A stretch of DNA of 42,336 nt from Syntrophus aciditrophicus (GCA_020718905.1 DYRD01000014.1:1-42336); one strand, 5' to 3'. Shown: positions 1 to 7,982, numbered from the stretch's first letter. A program made the numbers and translations. The notes: a model not told the origin generated them from the sequence alone.

Positions 1-1
1 A

Positions 2-271
2 TTTCCCACTTATAAAAACCTGTATCCTGTCCAAACAACCCACACCACCTCTAAGTACCTGTGTGCCGCAAGATCGGTTTCCGCAGAAAATCGCATGCGA
101 ATCTTGCGTCTGGTCGAGAATATGACCTTGGGAACCGCTGCAGTGGGATACCGTACTGAATCCATGCACGGTGCCGGATCCCCTCAGGCGCAGCGTATTA
201 TGATTTCGCGGCAGGGTAATCTTGATCAGAAAAAGTTATTGGCCAAGAAGATAGCCGGGATTTCCGAGTAG
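2..271 (+). CDS. 4-hydroxybutyryl-CoA dehydratase family protein, C-terminal fragment (runs in from the left)
   Basis: The frame is open from base 2 to a TAG at 269-271 and gives about 89 residues. The stretch ENRMRILRLVENMTLGTAAV followed by GYRTESMHGAGSPQAQR and the ending AKKIAGISE matches my memory of the C-terminus of 4-hydroxybutyryl-CoA dehydratase (AbfD) and its vinylacetyl-CoA isomerase relatives in the 4-hydroxyphenylacetate 3-monooxygenase superfamily. The full enzyme is about 490 residues with FAD and a [4Fe-4S] cluster and acts in anaerobic gamma-aminobutyrate/4-hydroxybutyrate metabolism. Only the last fifth is inside the window, so cluster ligands cannot be checked. The first 20 residues or so match the family less clearly. 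Family assignment is likely; exact substrate is uncertain. Confidence 0.75.
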   Translation, partial: FPTYKNLYPVQTTHTTSKYLCAARSVSAENRMRILRLVENMTLGTAAVGYRTESMHGAGSPQAQRIMISRQGNLDQKKLLAKKIAGISE

Positions 272-296
272 GATCTTTGAAAATAATGGGCCGCTC

Positions 297-683
297 TTAC
301 TGAATATATTGGTTAATAATTTAATCGGTTATGCCGCCCGACCTCACAGCAAGATATCCTCGTGCCCAGAGATGCCTGCCCTAAAATTGCTTTTTAAAAT
401 GGGGAAATTCGGATAGCAAAATTTACGAGCTTATGCCTTTGAGCTATTGTACGATCTTACTGATTTCCTGGTTGGGCCGATGAGAAAGAAATCCGTGAAC
501 ATGGTTGCTCTCAATTTTCCCTGTAATTATCTCTGGTTCGTGTTTCGAGGCAATTTGGCGCAGTACATCTCGGACACGAACCGCTACGGGAACAGTTAGC
601 ACCATCTTGCGATATTTCAGGGTCCAGATCTGATGCATCTTTAGATCGCTTTTTGTATGGGCTCCTAAATTAAAACGTCGCAT
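297..683 (-). pseudogene. IS200/IS605-family TnpA transposase remnant with in-frame stops
   Basis: Reading the minus strand from ATG 683, the product starts MRRFNLGAHTKSDLKMHQIW and contains the HUH-type motif HVH (in SNHVHGFLS), typical of Y1 transposases of IS200/IS605. After KIVQ there is a TAG (444-446), and the same frame continues with further stops: LKGISS-stop-ILLSEFPHFKKQF-stop-GRHLWARGYLAV...ITD-stop-IINQYIQ-stop. The segments between stops are well-conserved IS200 sequence, including the C-terminal Tyr region (NQYIQ), so the frame is intact but interrupted by at least four nonsense codons of both TAA and TAG type. The last TAA (297-299) is near the usual family end. No functional product is expected. 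Confidence 0.8.
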
Positions 684-704
684 AGCGACAGTGTATAAAC
701 TTTT

Positions 705-722
705 CTTCGCCTGAAGGCGAGG
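705..722 (-). repeat. Subterminal hairpin of the IS200-like element
   Basis: The sequence TCGCC-TGAA-GGCGA (707-720), extended by wobble and C-G pairs to 705-722, forms a short hairpin 22 bases upstream of the transposase start. IS200/IS605 elements carry such imperfect palindromes near their left end as TnpA recognition structures, so this is probably the element's left end. The cleavage site and the right end were not identified. Confidence 0.45.
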
Positions 723-757
723 GGGTTCAACCATCCCCGAACGGGACACTAAGAAAA

Positions 758-1081
758 ATGCCTCCTATACAGGAAAGAGATATCGAATCTGTGCTCGATG
801 AAAAAGTGAGGCCCCTTCTGCGAGCCCATAATGGAGATATCGAGCTCATGAGAATTGAAGCAGGAGATGTTATCCGACTGCGACTGGCGGTGGCCTGCGT
901 TGCGTGTATAGGGGCGGAGCAGACCATTCGCGATATCATTGTTGCTGCCATTCGCGAGTCCTTCCCCTCGGTTGGGGGTGTACTGGTCGAGTCGGGCGTA
1001 AGCGAGGAACTTGTAGCCGAAGCCCTTCATTTTTTAAAGAGGGGCAAATGCTCTGGTGGCCCGCGCTCCCCAAAAGTTTAG
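758..1081 (+). CDS. NifU-like C-terminal domain protein (Fe-S cluster scaffold type)
   Basis: This 107-residue protein begins MPPIQERDIESVLDEKVRPL and continues LLRAHNGDIELMRIEAGDVI, which is the pattern of the NifU C-terminal (Nfu) domain. The Nfu cysteine pair is present as C-V-A-C near residues 47-50, within ACVACIGAEQT. Nfu proteins bind a [4Fe-4S] cluster between subunits and pass it to apo-proteins. The usual Pro after the second Cys (CxxCP) is replaced by Ile, and an extra tail (FLKRGKCSGG...) follows the domain, so it is a divergent version. The start has only a weak purine-rich stretch upstream, and the gene lies directly behind the dead IS200 element, in a region that looks acquired. 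The physiological client is unknown. Confidence 0.7.
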   Translation: MPPIQERDIESVLDEKVRPLLRAHNGDIELMRIEAGDVIRLRLAVACVACIGAEQTIRDIIVAAIRESFPSVGGVLVESGVSEELVAEALHFLKRGKCSGGPRSPKV

Positions 1082-1275
1082 CCTATGAATATTTTACGCA
1101 AAAAAAAATTGACAGTACCCCTAAATCCTGCTACCGTTTTGCTACCATGATTAGCCAAAACAACATCCAACAACCACATATGAGACATAAACGCAATACC
1201 CTAATGCCCTCGAAAATACTGAATAAAATGAAATATCGTAAAACAGTGAATATCAATAAAAACAAGATGCTGCAC
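1082..1275. other. AT-rich non-coding stretch with a GCTACC direct repeat
   Basis: No credible gene is present. The motif GCTACC occurs twice at an 11-base period (1130-1135 and 1141-1146), just left of the tRNA-Cys remnant. Closely spaced direct repeats beside a tRNA 3' end can be integrase arm-binding sites; that reading is an inference. The rest is A/T-rich and featureless. Confidence 0.3.
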
Positions 1276-1321
1276 TCTGCGAAACCGTTATTCACCGGTT
1301 CGAATCCGGTTGCCGCCTCCA
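1276..1321 (+). pseudogene. tRNA-Cys 3'-half remnant, probable attachment-site scar
   Basis: Bases 1294-1310 form a perfect T arm (ACCGG-TTCGAAT-CCGGT). They are followed by the acceptor strand TGCCGCC (1311-1317), a T at discriminator position 73, which is the tRNA-Cys identity base, and an encoded CCA (1319-1321). Similarity to tRNA-Cys starts in the anticodon loop (CTGCGAA instead of CTGCAAA). No matching 5' acceptor strand GGCGGCA, D arm or anticodon 5' stem is found upstream, so this is only the 3' half. A 3' tRNA fragment starting at the anticodon loop is the usual duplicated core left by tyrosine-integrase islands. It is not a working tRNA. Confidence 0.75.
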
Positions 1322-1400
1322 TATAAAAATAGCGGGTTGCAGATTCTATGGATTCTTTAAACCCTCGTAGTAAAAAGCGGTTGTGAAGCGGGTTTTTTTC

Positions 1401-1442
1401 AGGCGGTCAGTATCTCTATCGGGATTATTGACCGCCTTTTTT
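1401..1442 (+). terminator. Intrinsic terminator downstream of the tRNA-Cys remnant
   Basis: AGGCGGTCA (1401-1409) pairs with TGACCGCCT (1429-1437), extendable by three more pairs, and is followed by a T run to 1442. Its position about 80 bases after the tRNA 3' end suggests it was the native terminator of the tRNA-Cys gene. Confidence 0.75.
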
Positions 1443-1543
1443 GTTGCCCCGGCGGTCACCTTAATAAAACATATGTGTAAGTATACAGAAACAAGGGCTA
1501 TATATGGAATTGCCTTTGAATATGAAAAGCGACGGAGGAAAAA

Positions 1544-3055
1544 TTGCATGTAAAGGTTGAGAACAATCGTCATCTTTTAAAAAGATCCCTTGAAGCCGTA
1601 GCCGTTTTCCTTTTTGAAGGCGAGCCTCCTGCCGGGGAGAGTGTGGCGGCTATTGACAAAGCAGCCAAGGGCATGATTCACCAAATATGGGAGGAGCATG
1701 ACTTTGAAGGAAAGCTCCACCAGACAACTATCCTCTATCCCTGCGACGATACCGCTATCCGGCGTCTCATCCTGATCGGCCTTGGCAAGCGGGAAGATTT
1801 TTCCGCTGACAAGATGCGCAGCGCCGGCGCCAAAGCGGGACAAACGGCGCGTTCACTGAAGGCCAAGTCTCTCGCCGTGGCCCTTGCGGCCGACGAAATC
1901 GGATTATCATGGGAAGTGGCTACGGAAGCGAGTGTGGAAGGGATCATCCTCGGACTTTATCAATATACGGAGTTCAAGACCCTGGACCGGGAGAGCTTCA
2001 ATGAGGTTGAGCTGTTGCAAGTCTTCATCAAGGATAATGAAAATATGTCCCTTGTCAAAGCGGCGGCCGCAAGAACGGAAAAAATCTGCCGGGCCGTTCA
2101 TTTCGTCAGAAATTTGGTCTCTGCCCCTGCAAATGCAATGACCCCAACCATTATGGTCCGGGAAGCCCTCGCAATTGCCAAGGGCCATAAAAAAATTAAA
2201 ACGACGGTCCTGGAGGCTGCCGACATGAAGCGTCTGGGGATGAATGCCCTCCTCGGTGTGGCAAAGGGGAGCGCCGAGCCGCCTAAATTCATTATTATGG
2301 AATATCGGGGAACCGGAAAGGAACAATCGCCCATTGTTCTTGTCGGAAAGGCCCTTACTTTCGATAGCGGCGGTATCTCCCTGAAACCTGCGGAGAAAAT
2401 GGATGAGATGAAAACGGACATGGCGGGGGGAGCTGCTGTAATTGGCGCCGTATGTGCGGCGGCGGATTTACAATTGCCTGTAAACGTCGTGGCCCTGATT
2501 CCGGCTACGGAAAATCTCCCCGGGGGAAGGGCCCTCAAGCCGGGAGATATTCTCAAATCACTGTCGGGAAAGACCATCGAAGTCCTCAATACGGATGCCG
2601 AAGGGAGGCTGATTTTAGCCGATGCCCTTGCCTATGCCGGGCGATTCAAACCCGTGGCGATTATCGATATTGCCACCCTTACCGGGGCCTGTGTTGTCGC
2701 CCTCGGAGATCATGTCATGGGGATGATGGGTACAGATGACAACCTGAAGAAGAGGATCAAAAAGGCATCGGAACAGACGGGAGAATTGCTTTGGGAACTT
2801 CCGCTCTGGGACAGCTACAGTGACTTGATCAAAAGCGATATTGCCGATTACAAGAACGCTGCGGGAAGGCCGGGGGGGGCAATTACCGCTGCCGCCTTCC
2901 TCAGTAAATTTGTCGGTTCCTATCCCTGGGCGCACCTCGATATTGCCGGACCGGCCTGGCTGACCAAGGATCAGGCATATAATCCCAAAGGGGCGTCAGG
3001 AGCGGGAGTCCGTCTTTTTGTGCAACTCCTTAGAAACTGGTCGGATGCTGTCTGA
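1544..3055 (+). CDS. pepA: Leucyl aminopeptidase (M17 family)
   Basis: The 503-residue product is full length for M17 cytosolic aminopeptidases, which remove N-terminal amino acids from peptides using two divalent metal ions as a hexamer. The N-terminal macro-like domain spans about residues 10-150 and the catalytic domain about 180-495. The catalytic segment VGKALTFDSGG holds the metal/active-site Lys269 and Asp274; Asp292 and the signature NTDAEGRL (349-356: Asp351, Glu353, Arg355) are all present. The start is TTG at 1544 behind GGAGG at 1534-1538; the nearby ATG at 1548 is out of frame. The gene lies 6 bases before an OppD-type ATPase, so it probably shares an operon with peptide-uptake functions. 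Confidence 0.93.
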   Translation: MHVKVENNRHLLKRSLEAVAVFLFEGEPPAGESVAAIDKAAKGMIHQIWEEHDFEGKLHQTTILYPCDDTAIRRLILIGLGKREDFSADKMRSAGAKAGQTARSLKAKSLAVALAADEIGLSWEVATEASVEGIILGLYQYTEFKTLDRESFNEVELLQVFIKDNENMSLVKAAAARTEKICRAVHFVRNLVSAPANAMTPTIMVREALAIAKGHKKIKTTVLEAADMKRLGMNALLGVAKGSAEPPKFIIMEYRGTGKEQSPIVLVGKALTFDSGGISLKPAEKMDEMKTDMAGGAAVIGAVCAAADLQLPVNVVALIPATENLPGGRALKPGDILKSLSGKTIEVLNTDAEGRLILADALAYAGRFKPVAIIDIATLTGACVVALGDHVMGMMGTDDNLKKRIKKASEQTGELLWELPLWDSYSDLIKSDIADYKNAAGRPGGAITAAAFLSKFVGSYPWAHLDIAGPAWLTKDQAYNPKGASGAGVRLFVQLLRNWSDAV

Positions 3056-3061
3056 GGATTC

Positions 3062-4045
3062 ATGAACATGCCTCCGGTCCTTGCCGTCGACAACCTCTCG
3101 ACTTGTTTCGATACCGAACAGGGGGTTCTGAAAGCCGTAAATGAGGTCAGTTTTCAGTTGGACGCCGGAGAAACTCTTGGCATCGTCGGCGAATCGGGAT
3201 GCGGAAAGACGGCCCTGTCCTTATCCATCATGCGCCTTGTTCCCATGCCTCCCGGTAGATATGTTTCGGGACGGATCAAACTTAGCGGGGTCGATCTCCT
3301 TTCCCTCCCCGAAAAGGAGATGCGAAAGGTGCGGGGGAAAGACATCTCCATGATCTTTCAGGAACCGATGACCTCCTTGAATCCCGTCTTCCGCATCGGA
3401 GTTCAAATCAGCGAGACGATCAGGCTTCATCAAGGACTGAATCGCACCGAATCCCATCAAAAAGCCATAGAAATGCTCCGCCTGGTAGGAACAGAGGTTC
3501 CGGAAAAAAGAATCAACGACTATCCTCACCAGCTCAGCGGCGGCATGAGACAAAGGGTCATGATCGCCATTGCCCTGGCTTGTCATCCCCAGTTGATGCT
3601 TGCCGATGAACCGACCACAGCCCTTGATGTAACCATTCAGGCGCAGATACTCGCCTTGATCAACGCCCTGAAGAGGGACATGGGAACTTCGGCGATTCTC
3701 ATAACCCATGATCTGGGGGTTATCGCGGAAAACGCGCAGCGGGTTGCCATAATGTATGCGGGTAAGTTCGTTGAATATGCAAATGTAAAGGACTTATTTT
3801 CCGCTCCCCTACACCCTTACAGCGAGGGGCTCCTCAATTCTATTCCGCGAATTGAGGGATTCTATGACCGGCATAAACGTCTCCCCATGCTTCCAGGGGG
3901 AGTACCCGATCTCAGCCGACTTCCCGAGGGATGCAGCTTTAACGATCGTTGTCCATATGTGATGCCCATATGCAGGAATGAAGAACCGGCTTTGGCGGAA
4001 AACAATTTTCCGAAACGATATGTACGCTGCTGGAAGTATCAATAG
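3062..4045 (+). CDS. Oligopeptide/dipeptide ABC transporter ATP-binding protein, OppD/DppD type
   Basis: This 327-residue ATPase has Walker A GESGCGKT (43-50), signature LSGGM (158-162), Walker B LMLADEP (178-184) and a switch His in ITHDLG. It also has the C-terminal OppD/DppD extension with the Cys cluster CSFNDRCPYVMPIC, which binds an Fe-S cluster in some DppD/OppD proteins (family knowledge). It would energise import of short peptides, or nickel or other ligands, at the inner membrane together with OppF, two permeases and a binding protein. Only the partner ATPase follows here; permeases and binding protein are not in the window. The coupling to pepA favours peptides as substrate. Confidence 0.88.
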   Translation: MNMPPVLAVDNLSTCFDTEQGVLKAVNEVSFQLDAGETLGIVGESGCGKTALSLSIMRLVPMPPGRYVSGRIKLSGVDLLSLPEKEMRKVRGKDISMIFQEPMTSLNPVFRIGVQISETIRLHQGLNRTESHQKAIEMLRLVGTEVPEKRINDYPHQLSGGMRQRVMIAIALACHPQLMLADEPTTALDVTIQAQILALINALKRDMGTSAILITHDLGVIAENAQRVAIMYAGKFVEYANVKDLFSAPLHPYSEGLLNSIPRIEGFYDRHKRLPMLPGGVPDLSRLPEGCSFNDRCPYVMPICRNEEPALAENNFPKRYVRCWKYQ

Positions 4046-4046
4046 A

Positions 4047-4838
4047 ATGACTTCGCCATTATTAACAGTCCATAATCTATATAAATCTTTTCCCCTTCAG
4101 GGAGGAATGTTTACGTCTTCCGAAGAAAAATGTATTGCCGTCCGGGATGTTAGCTTGAGCCTCCAGGCAGGGGAAACCCTGGGCATTGTTGGGGAAAGCG
4201 GCTGCGGTAAAACCACCCTGGCAAAAATGATCGCCCACATTGAAAAGCCCACGACTGGAGAAGTCAGATATAAAGGGCAGAATATTTTCAAATATGACAA
4301 AAAACAACTGAAGGCTTATCGAGGGAAAACACAGTTCATCTTTCAAGATCCCTATGCTTCCCTGAACCCGCGCCTCACGGCCGGAGATATCATCGGGGAA
4401 CCATTTATTATTCATCGCCGCAACCTCGCTCAAGATGTCGATCCCAACTTTAGAAATATCATGAAGATGGTAGGCTTGTCAAAAGACCATGAGCGGCGCT
4501 ATCCTCACGAGTTCAGCGGCGGTCAGCGCCAGCGGATTGGAATTGCCCGGGCTATAGCCCTGCGGCCGGAGATCATAATTGCCGATGAACCGGTTTCAGC
4601 TCTCGACGTGTCGGTCCAGGCCCAGATCCTAAATTTAATGAAGGATCTTCAGGATGAGTTTAAGCTAACCTATATTTTTATTTCTCATGACATGGGGGTT
4701 ATACGCTTCATAAGTGACAGGATTGCCGTCATGTATCGGGGAAGTATTGTCGAAATGGCAAGTAATCAGGAGTTGTTTGACAACCCGCAGCATCCTTATA
4801 CGAAAACCCTGCTGGCAGCGGTACCCCGATTTCGATAA
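4047..4838 (+). CDS. Oligopeptide/dipeptide ABC transporter ATP-binding protein, OppF/DppF type
   Basis: From ATG 4047, one base after the oppD-like stop, the product is 263 residues. It carries Walker A GESGCGKT (49-56), signature FSGGQRQR, Walker B IIIADEP and a His switch in ISHDMG. The frame is open further upstream, but that part overlaps the oppD-like C-terminus and is not homologous, so 4047 is preferred. The protein ends at HPYTKTLLAAVPRF, just where the OppF C-terminal oligopeptide domain would begin, so it is a short version. It pairs with the upstream ATPase as the heterodimeric motor of a peptide importer whose membrane subunits must be encoded elsewhere. Confidence 0.87.
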   Translation: MTSPLLTVHNLYKSFPLQGGMFTSSEEKCIAVRDVSLSLQAGETLGIVGESGCGKTTLAKMIAHIEKPTTGEVRYKGQNIFKYDKKQLKAYRGKTQFIFQDPYASLNPRLTAGDIIGEPFIIHRRNLAQDVDPNFRNIMKMVGLSKDHERRYPHEFSGGQRQRIGIARAIALRPEIIIADEPVSALDVSVQAQILNLMKDLQDEFKLTYIFISHDMGVIRFISDRIAVMYRGSIVEMASNQELFDNPQHPYTKTLLAAVPRFR

Positions 4839-5014
4839 TATACAAGGTATTAAGGGAACACCGGAACAAAAAAACTTGATTTTCTGAAAAAGTAGTGATA
4901 GCGGACTTCTACCGATAGGTAATGAAATTATCCTTAGATACCGGGTCAATACGAATGAGTTGGTGGAGCAGGTCGGGATTGAAAATAAATTTCGCGCCTT
5001 ATTTTTGAACCATG

Positions 5015-5053
5015 ACGGATAATATGTCCTAATCCGTTGTGGTTTTTTATTTT
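5015..5053 (+). promoter_or_regulatory. Hairpin plus T-rich tract in the cold-shock gene leader
   Basis: ACGGAT (5015-5020) can pair with ATCCGT (5032-5037), followed by a T-rich stretch (5041-5053) shortly before the csp ribosome-binding site. It may be a weak terminator of the upstream operon or a folded 5' UTR of the kind known for cold-shock mRNAs. The stem is only six pairs, so this is tentative. Confidence 0.3.
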
Positions 5054-5078
5054 CACCGAATGGAAAGGAGGGAGTATT

Positions 5079-5279
5079 GTGGCAGAGGGTAAAGTCAAGT
5101 GGTTTAACGAGAAGAAAGGATGGGGCTTCATCGAAAATGATGAAGGGGGAGATGTTTTCGTTCATTTCAGTGCCATCCAGGGATCAGGATTCAAAACGCT
5201 TTTCGAATCACAGCGGGTAAGCTTTGATATCGACCAGGGGAATAAGGGCCCGGCAGCCATAAATGTTCAGCCCTTATAG
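5079..5279 (+). CDS. Cold-shock protein, CspA family
   Basis: The 66-residue protein begins [19 protein letters not shown] and contains the RNP1 motif KGWGFI and RNP2 motif DVFVHFS of the CspA cold-shock domain, a five-stranded OB fold that binds single-stranded RNA/DNA and melts mRNA structure. The GTG start at 5079 follows the strong AGGAGGGAG at 5066-5074; upstream in-frame codons show no homology. It is monocistronic: a strong terminator lies 22 bases after the stop. Family assignment is certain, the particular paralogue is not. Confidence 0.93.
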   Translation: MAEGKVKWFNEKKGWGFIENDEGGDVFVHFSAIQGSGFKTLFESQRVSFDIDQGNKGPAAINVQPL

Positions 5280-5293
5280 GGAATAATCCTTAT

Positions 5294-6694
5294 TTAAAGA
5301 GATGCCCCGGTGTCACCGGTTGACACCGGGGCATTTTCGTTTTTACCCTTCCGCTTACGAATGTTTGCCAATTCCTTATATGACCAGGCCATAATCACAA
5401 AGAAGGCGGCCGTTGCCGAGACGGGTTGCGCCATCCAGACTCCGTCTATACCCATGAAAGATGAAAACAAATACATTAATGGGATAAGGAAGAGGGCATC
5501 CCTGATGAAGAGCAGGACCATGGAAGTTAGGCCCTTCCCAAGGCCTATTAACAAATTTATCCACACCAGGCACGGTCCTGCGAGGATAAGAGGAGAGACA
5601 ATCATTTTCAGCGCCGGGGCGGCGATGGCGATTAATTCCGAGTCTTTCGTGAAAAAGCCGAGAATGGGAACGGCAAAGAGAATGATCAGGATACTGCATG
5701 TACCTGCGAAAAAAGATGAACAATATAGAGCAACTCCGACAGTATTGATCAACCGTTCATAGAGACGGGCCCCCAGATTGAAGCCCACCAGCGGCATGAC
5801 GCCGTGACCGATTCCAGACAGGATCATCATTACCAAACCGTTGATACGAAAACATATCCCGAGGGTGGCAAGTGCCAAATGCCCATAAGGGGCAAGAATT
5901 TGATTGTAGACGATAATTACCACGGCGAAGACCAGATTCATGACCACGGAGGGAAGGCCGGTCTGGTAAATGGAGCGGATAATGCCAAAATCCGGCTTCA
6001 GGTCGGCAAGGGAAAGTTGAAATTTGAAGGACTTGTACAGTAAAAAATACAGGGAAACGAGACCCGAAGCGGTCTGGCCGGTAACCGCCGCCATGGCGGC
6101 ACCTTCGATTCCGAAGGCAGGAACTCCGCACCATCCGAAAATGAGCAGCGGGTCCAAAACCGCCCCCAGCAACGTAAAGATTAGAATCGCATACATGGAA
6201 AGATTTGGTTGGCCTGCTGCCCGAAAAAGATTGTTCGCCATTATCAAGAACAGCAGGAAGGGGGCGCCGATGACGACCCAAAGAAGATAGCGCCTTGCCA
6301 AGACGACAGTTTCCGGTGTCCCGCCAAAAACCTTGAGCATCAAATCTGGGACCGAGAAAGTAACGGCGATGAGGAGGGCTCCGGAAAAAATGGACAAGAT
6401 GATAACCTGGCCGGCGGTTTTCCTTGCCTTGTCTATTTCACCGGCACCTAACATGCGGGCGGCGTAAGAGCCCGCACCAACCCCGGTACCGCCGCCGATA
6501 GCCGCAAAAATCAACTGGATGGGAAAGGTGATGGTAAAGGCGGCAATCGTTTGCGGACTGAGCCGCGCCAGCCATAGGGTGTCCATGAGGTTGTAGACAG
6601 CCATGGCAAGCATAGCGAGCATGGACGGCCAACTCATTTTCAAAAGCAGCGGCAGGATCGGACCTTCGCCAAGATTTAAGCTCTTTTGATACAT
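5294..6694 (-). CDS. MATE family efflux transporter
   Basis: The 466-residue integral membrane protein has about 12 hydrophobic segments arranged as two homologous halves, typical of the MatE fold. It begins MYQKSLNLGEGPILPLLLKM with the family pattern PSMLAMLAMAVYNLMDTLW in the first helix and an analogous QTGLPSVVMN at the start of the second half (near residue 245). MATE proteins expel cationic drugs, dyes or metabolites in exchange for Na+ or H+; the substrate cannot be read here. The last codons (NAPVSTGDTGASL) are encoded by the arm-loop-arm of the terminator shared with csp. It is divergent from the PpiC lipoprotein gene. Confidence 0.9.
   Translation of the reverse strand: MYQKSLNLGEGPILPLLLKMSWPSMLAMLAMAVYNLMDTLWLARLSPQTIAAFTITFPIQLIFAAIGGGTGVGAGSYAARMLGAGEIDKARKTAGQVIILSIFSGALLIAVTFSVPDLMLKVFGGTPETVVLARRYLLWVVIGAPFLLFLIMANNLFRAAGQPNLSMYAILIFTLLGAVLDPLLIFGWCGVPAFGIEGAAMAAVTGQTASGLVSLYFLLYKSFKFQLSLADLKPDFGIIRSIYQTGLPSVVMNLVFAVVIIVYNQILAPYGHLALATLGICFRINGLVMMILSGIGHGVMPLVGFNLGARLYERLINTVGVALYCSSFFAGTCSILIILFAVPILGFFTKDSELIAIAAPALKMIVSPLILAGPCLVWINLLIGLGKGLTSMVLLFIRDALFLIPLMYLFSSFMGIDGVWMAQPVSATAAFFVIMAWSYKELANIRKRKGKNENAPVSTGDTGASL
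5302..5345 (+). terminator. Strong terminator shared between csp and the convergent MATE gene
   Basis: ATGCCCCGGTGTCA (5302-5315) and TGACACCGGGGCAT (5321-5334) form a perfect 14-bp stem with a 5-base loop, followed by a T-rich stretch on the plus strand. It ends csp transcription. On the minus strand the same inverted repeat is coding sequence for the last residues of the MATE protein. Confidence 0.8.
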
Positions 6695-6763
6695 ATGCGT
6701 TCGGGTAACATGTACCTAAAAGCTATTGCAAGAAATTAATGCTTGAAAGATAATCCGTTATCC

Positions 6764-6791
6764 TTGACGAGGCATAATGATTGTGTATATA
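6764..6791 (+). promoter_or_regulatory. Sigma70-type promoter for the PpiC lipoprotein gene
   Basis: TTGACG at 6764-6769 and TATATA at 6786-6791 are separated by 16 bases and lie about 80 bases upstream of the translation start. Confidence 0.55.
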
Positions 6792-6871
6792 AGTCACCAT
6801 TGTCTAATAATGTGCCTAAAGGACAAGGGATCAAGAAAATATCCAGGAAGAAAGATCATGAGGAGTTTAAT

Positions 6872-7957
6872 TTGAAAAAATCTATATGTCTGTTATTGAT
6901 CATCATGCTCCTGTTTGCGGCGGCGGGCTGCAACGGAGGGGAAGAAGCCAAGAAAATCAAGGCATCCGCCGAAACAGAAGTCCAAGTACCTCAGCCAATT
7001 ACCCAGGCTGCTCCCCCGCTCGTTTCCGGGCCTTCAGCTCCCACAGCGACGACGCTTAGTCCTAACGATGTGATTGCCGAAGTGGATGGTTTTAAATTAA
7101 CCCGCGCTCAACTTGACCTGGAAGTTAAAAAGAAAATGCAGGACATGCAGGGCAAAATACCTGCCGACCGGATAACCCAGGCGACAGCGGCACTGAGAAA
7201 AGAGCTGATCGAAGATTTTGTCATCCGCACCTTGCTCCTCAATGAGGTCAATCGGAGAAAAATCGTCGCTACGGATAAGGAAGTTGCCGATCGTTTGAAT
7301 ATTATGAAGGAATCTCTCCAGGCAGGCACAACTATGGAGGAATTCTTGAACAAGAGCGGGGTCACAAGCGAGCAGCTCCGTCCGGAAATAACCCTTGGCA
7401 TCCGTATCAGCAAACTTGTGAATACATCCAAAAGATCAAAAGCCGCCCCTGCGGAAAAGGAAATCCAGCAATTCTACAAAAACAATAAAGAAAAATTTCG
7501 GACGCCCGAATCTGTCCATGCGCGGCATATCTTAGTGGCAAAGACGGCGGGGGAAGATGAAAAGTCAAAAAAAGCCAAGCGCGAAAAAGCAGAGAATCTT
7601 CGGAAACAAATCGTTGCCGGGAGTGATTTCGCCGAGGTGGCGAAAGCTAATTCCGATTGCCCGAGTAAGAACCAGGGTGGCGATCTTGGAACTTTTTCCA
7701 AAGGGCAGATGGTAAAACCCTTTGAAGATGCCGCCTTCAGCCAGAAGAAGGGTGAAATCGGACCGGTCGTGGAGACGGATTTCGGCTATCATATCATTGA
7801 GGTCCTTGATCGCCAGCCAGCGAAGATTCAAAATCTCGACAAAGAGACAAAATCGAAGATTGCGGCGTTTCTTCAGCAGAAAAAGAATTATGAGGCATTC
7901 AACGAAATCATGCAGGGGCTGAAGGCCAAGGCTCATATCGTAATCGCTGAAAAATAG
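6872..7957 (+). CDS. Peptidyl-prolyl isomerase lipoprotein, SurA/PpiC (parvulin) type
   Basis: From TTG 6872, preceded by GAGGAG at 6860-6865, the product is 361 residues. It starts with a lipoprotein signal, KKSICLLLIIMLLFAAAGC, with lipobox Cys at residue 20. The open frame extends 43 codons upstream but that part is charged and would bury the signal peptide, so TTG is preferred. After a Pro/Thr-rich linker comes a SurA-N-like helical chaperone region (about 70-190) and a parvulin domain (about 213-315) with VHARHILV, GGDLGTFSKGQMVKPFEDAAF and FGYHIIEV. It probably assists folding of exported or outer-membrane proteins in the periplasm. Confidence 0.88.
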   Translation: MKKSICLLLIIMLLFAAAGCNGGEEAKKIKASAETEVQVPQPITQAAPPLVSGPSAPTATTLSPNDVIAEVDGFKLTRAQLDLEVKKKMQDMQGKIPADRITQATAALRKELIEDFVIRTLLLNEVNRRKIVATDKEVADRLNIMKESLQAGTTMEEFLNKSGVTSEQLRPEITLGIRISKLVNTSKRSKAAPAEKEIQQFYKNNKEKFRTPESVHARHILVAKTAGEDEKSKKAKREKAENLRKQIVAGSDFAEVAKANSDCPSKNQGGDLGTFSKGQMVKPFEDAAFSQKKGEIGPVVETDFGYHIIEVLDRQPAKIQNLDKETKSKIAAFLQQKKNYEAFNEIMQGLKAKAHIVIAEK

Positions 7958-7982
7958 CTCAGCACGATAAAGAGGAGGGTGT

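Noticed and set aside
297-446. Stop-codon recoding (selenocysteine or pyrrolysine) in the IS200 transposase
   Set aside because: Both TAA and TAG occur at sites normally held by different residues (Tyr, Lys/Arg, Trp, Glu), and no TGA is involved; simple nonsense decay is more likely.
1276-1321. Functional tRNA-Cys gene
   Set aside because: No 5' acceptor strand, D arm or anticodon 5' stem exists upstream, and the anticodon loop has a changed base.
1131-1322. Minus-strand ORF starting MEAATGFEPVNNGFA
   Set aside because: This is the translated reverse complement of the tRNA-Cys 3' end, a well-known spurious ORF type; the rest has no protein-like character.
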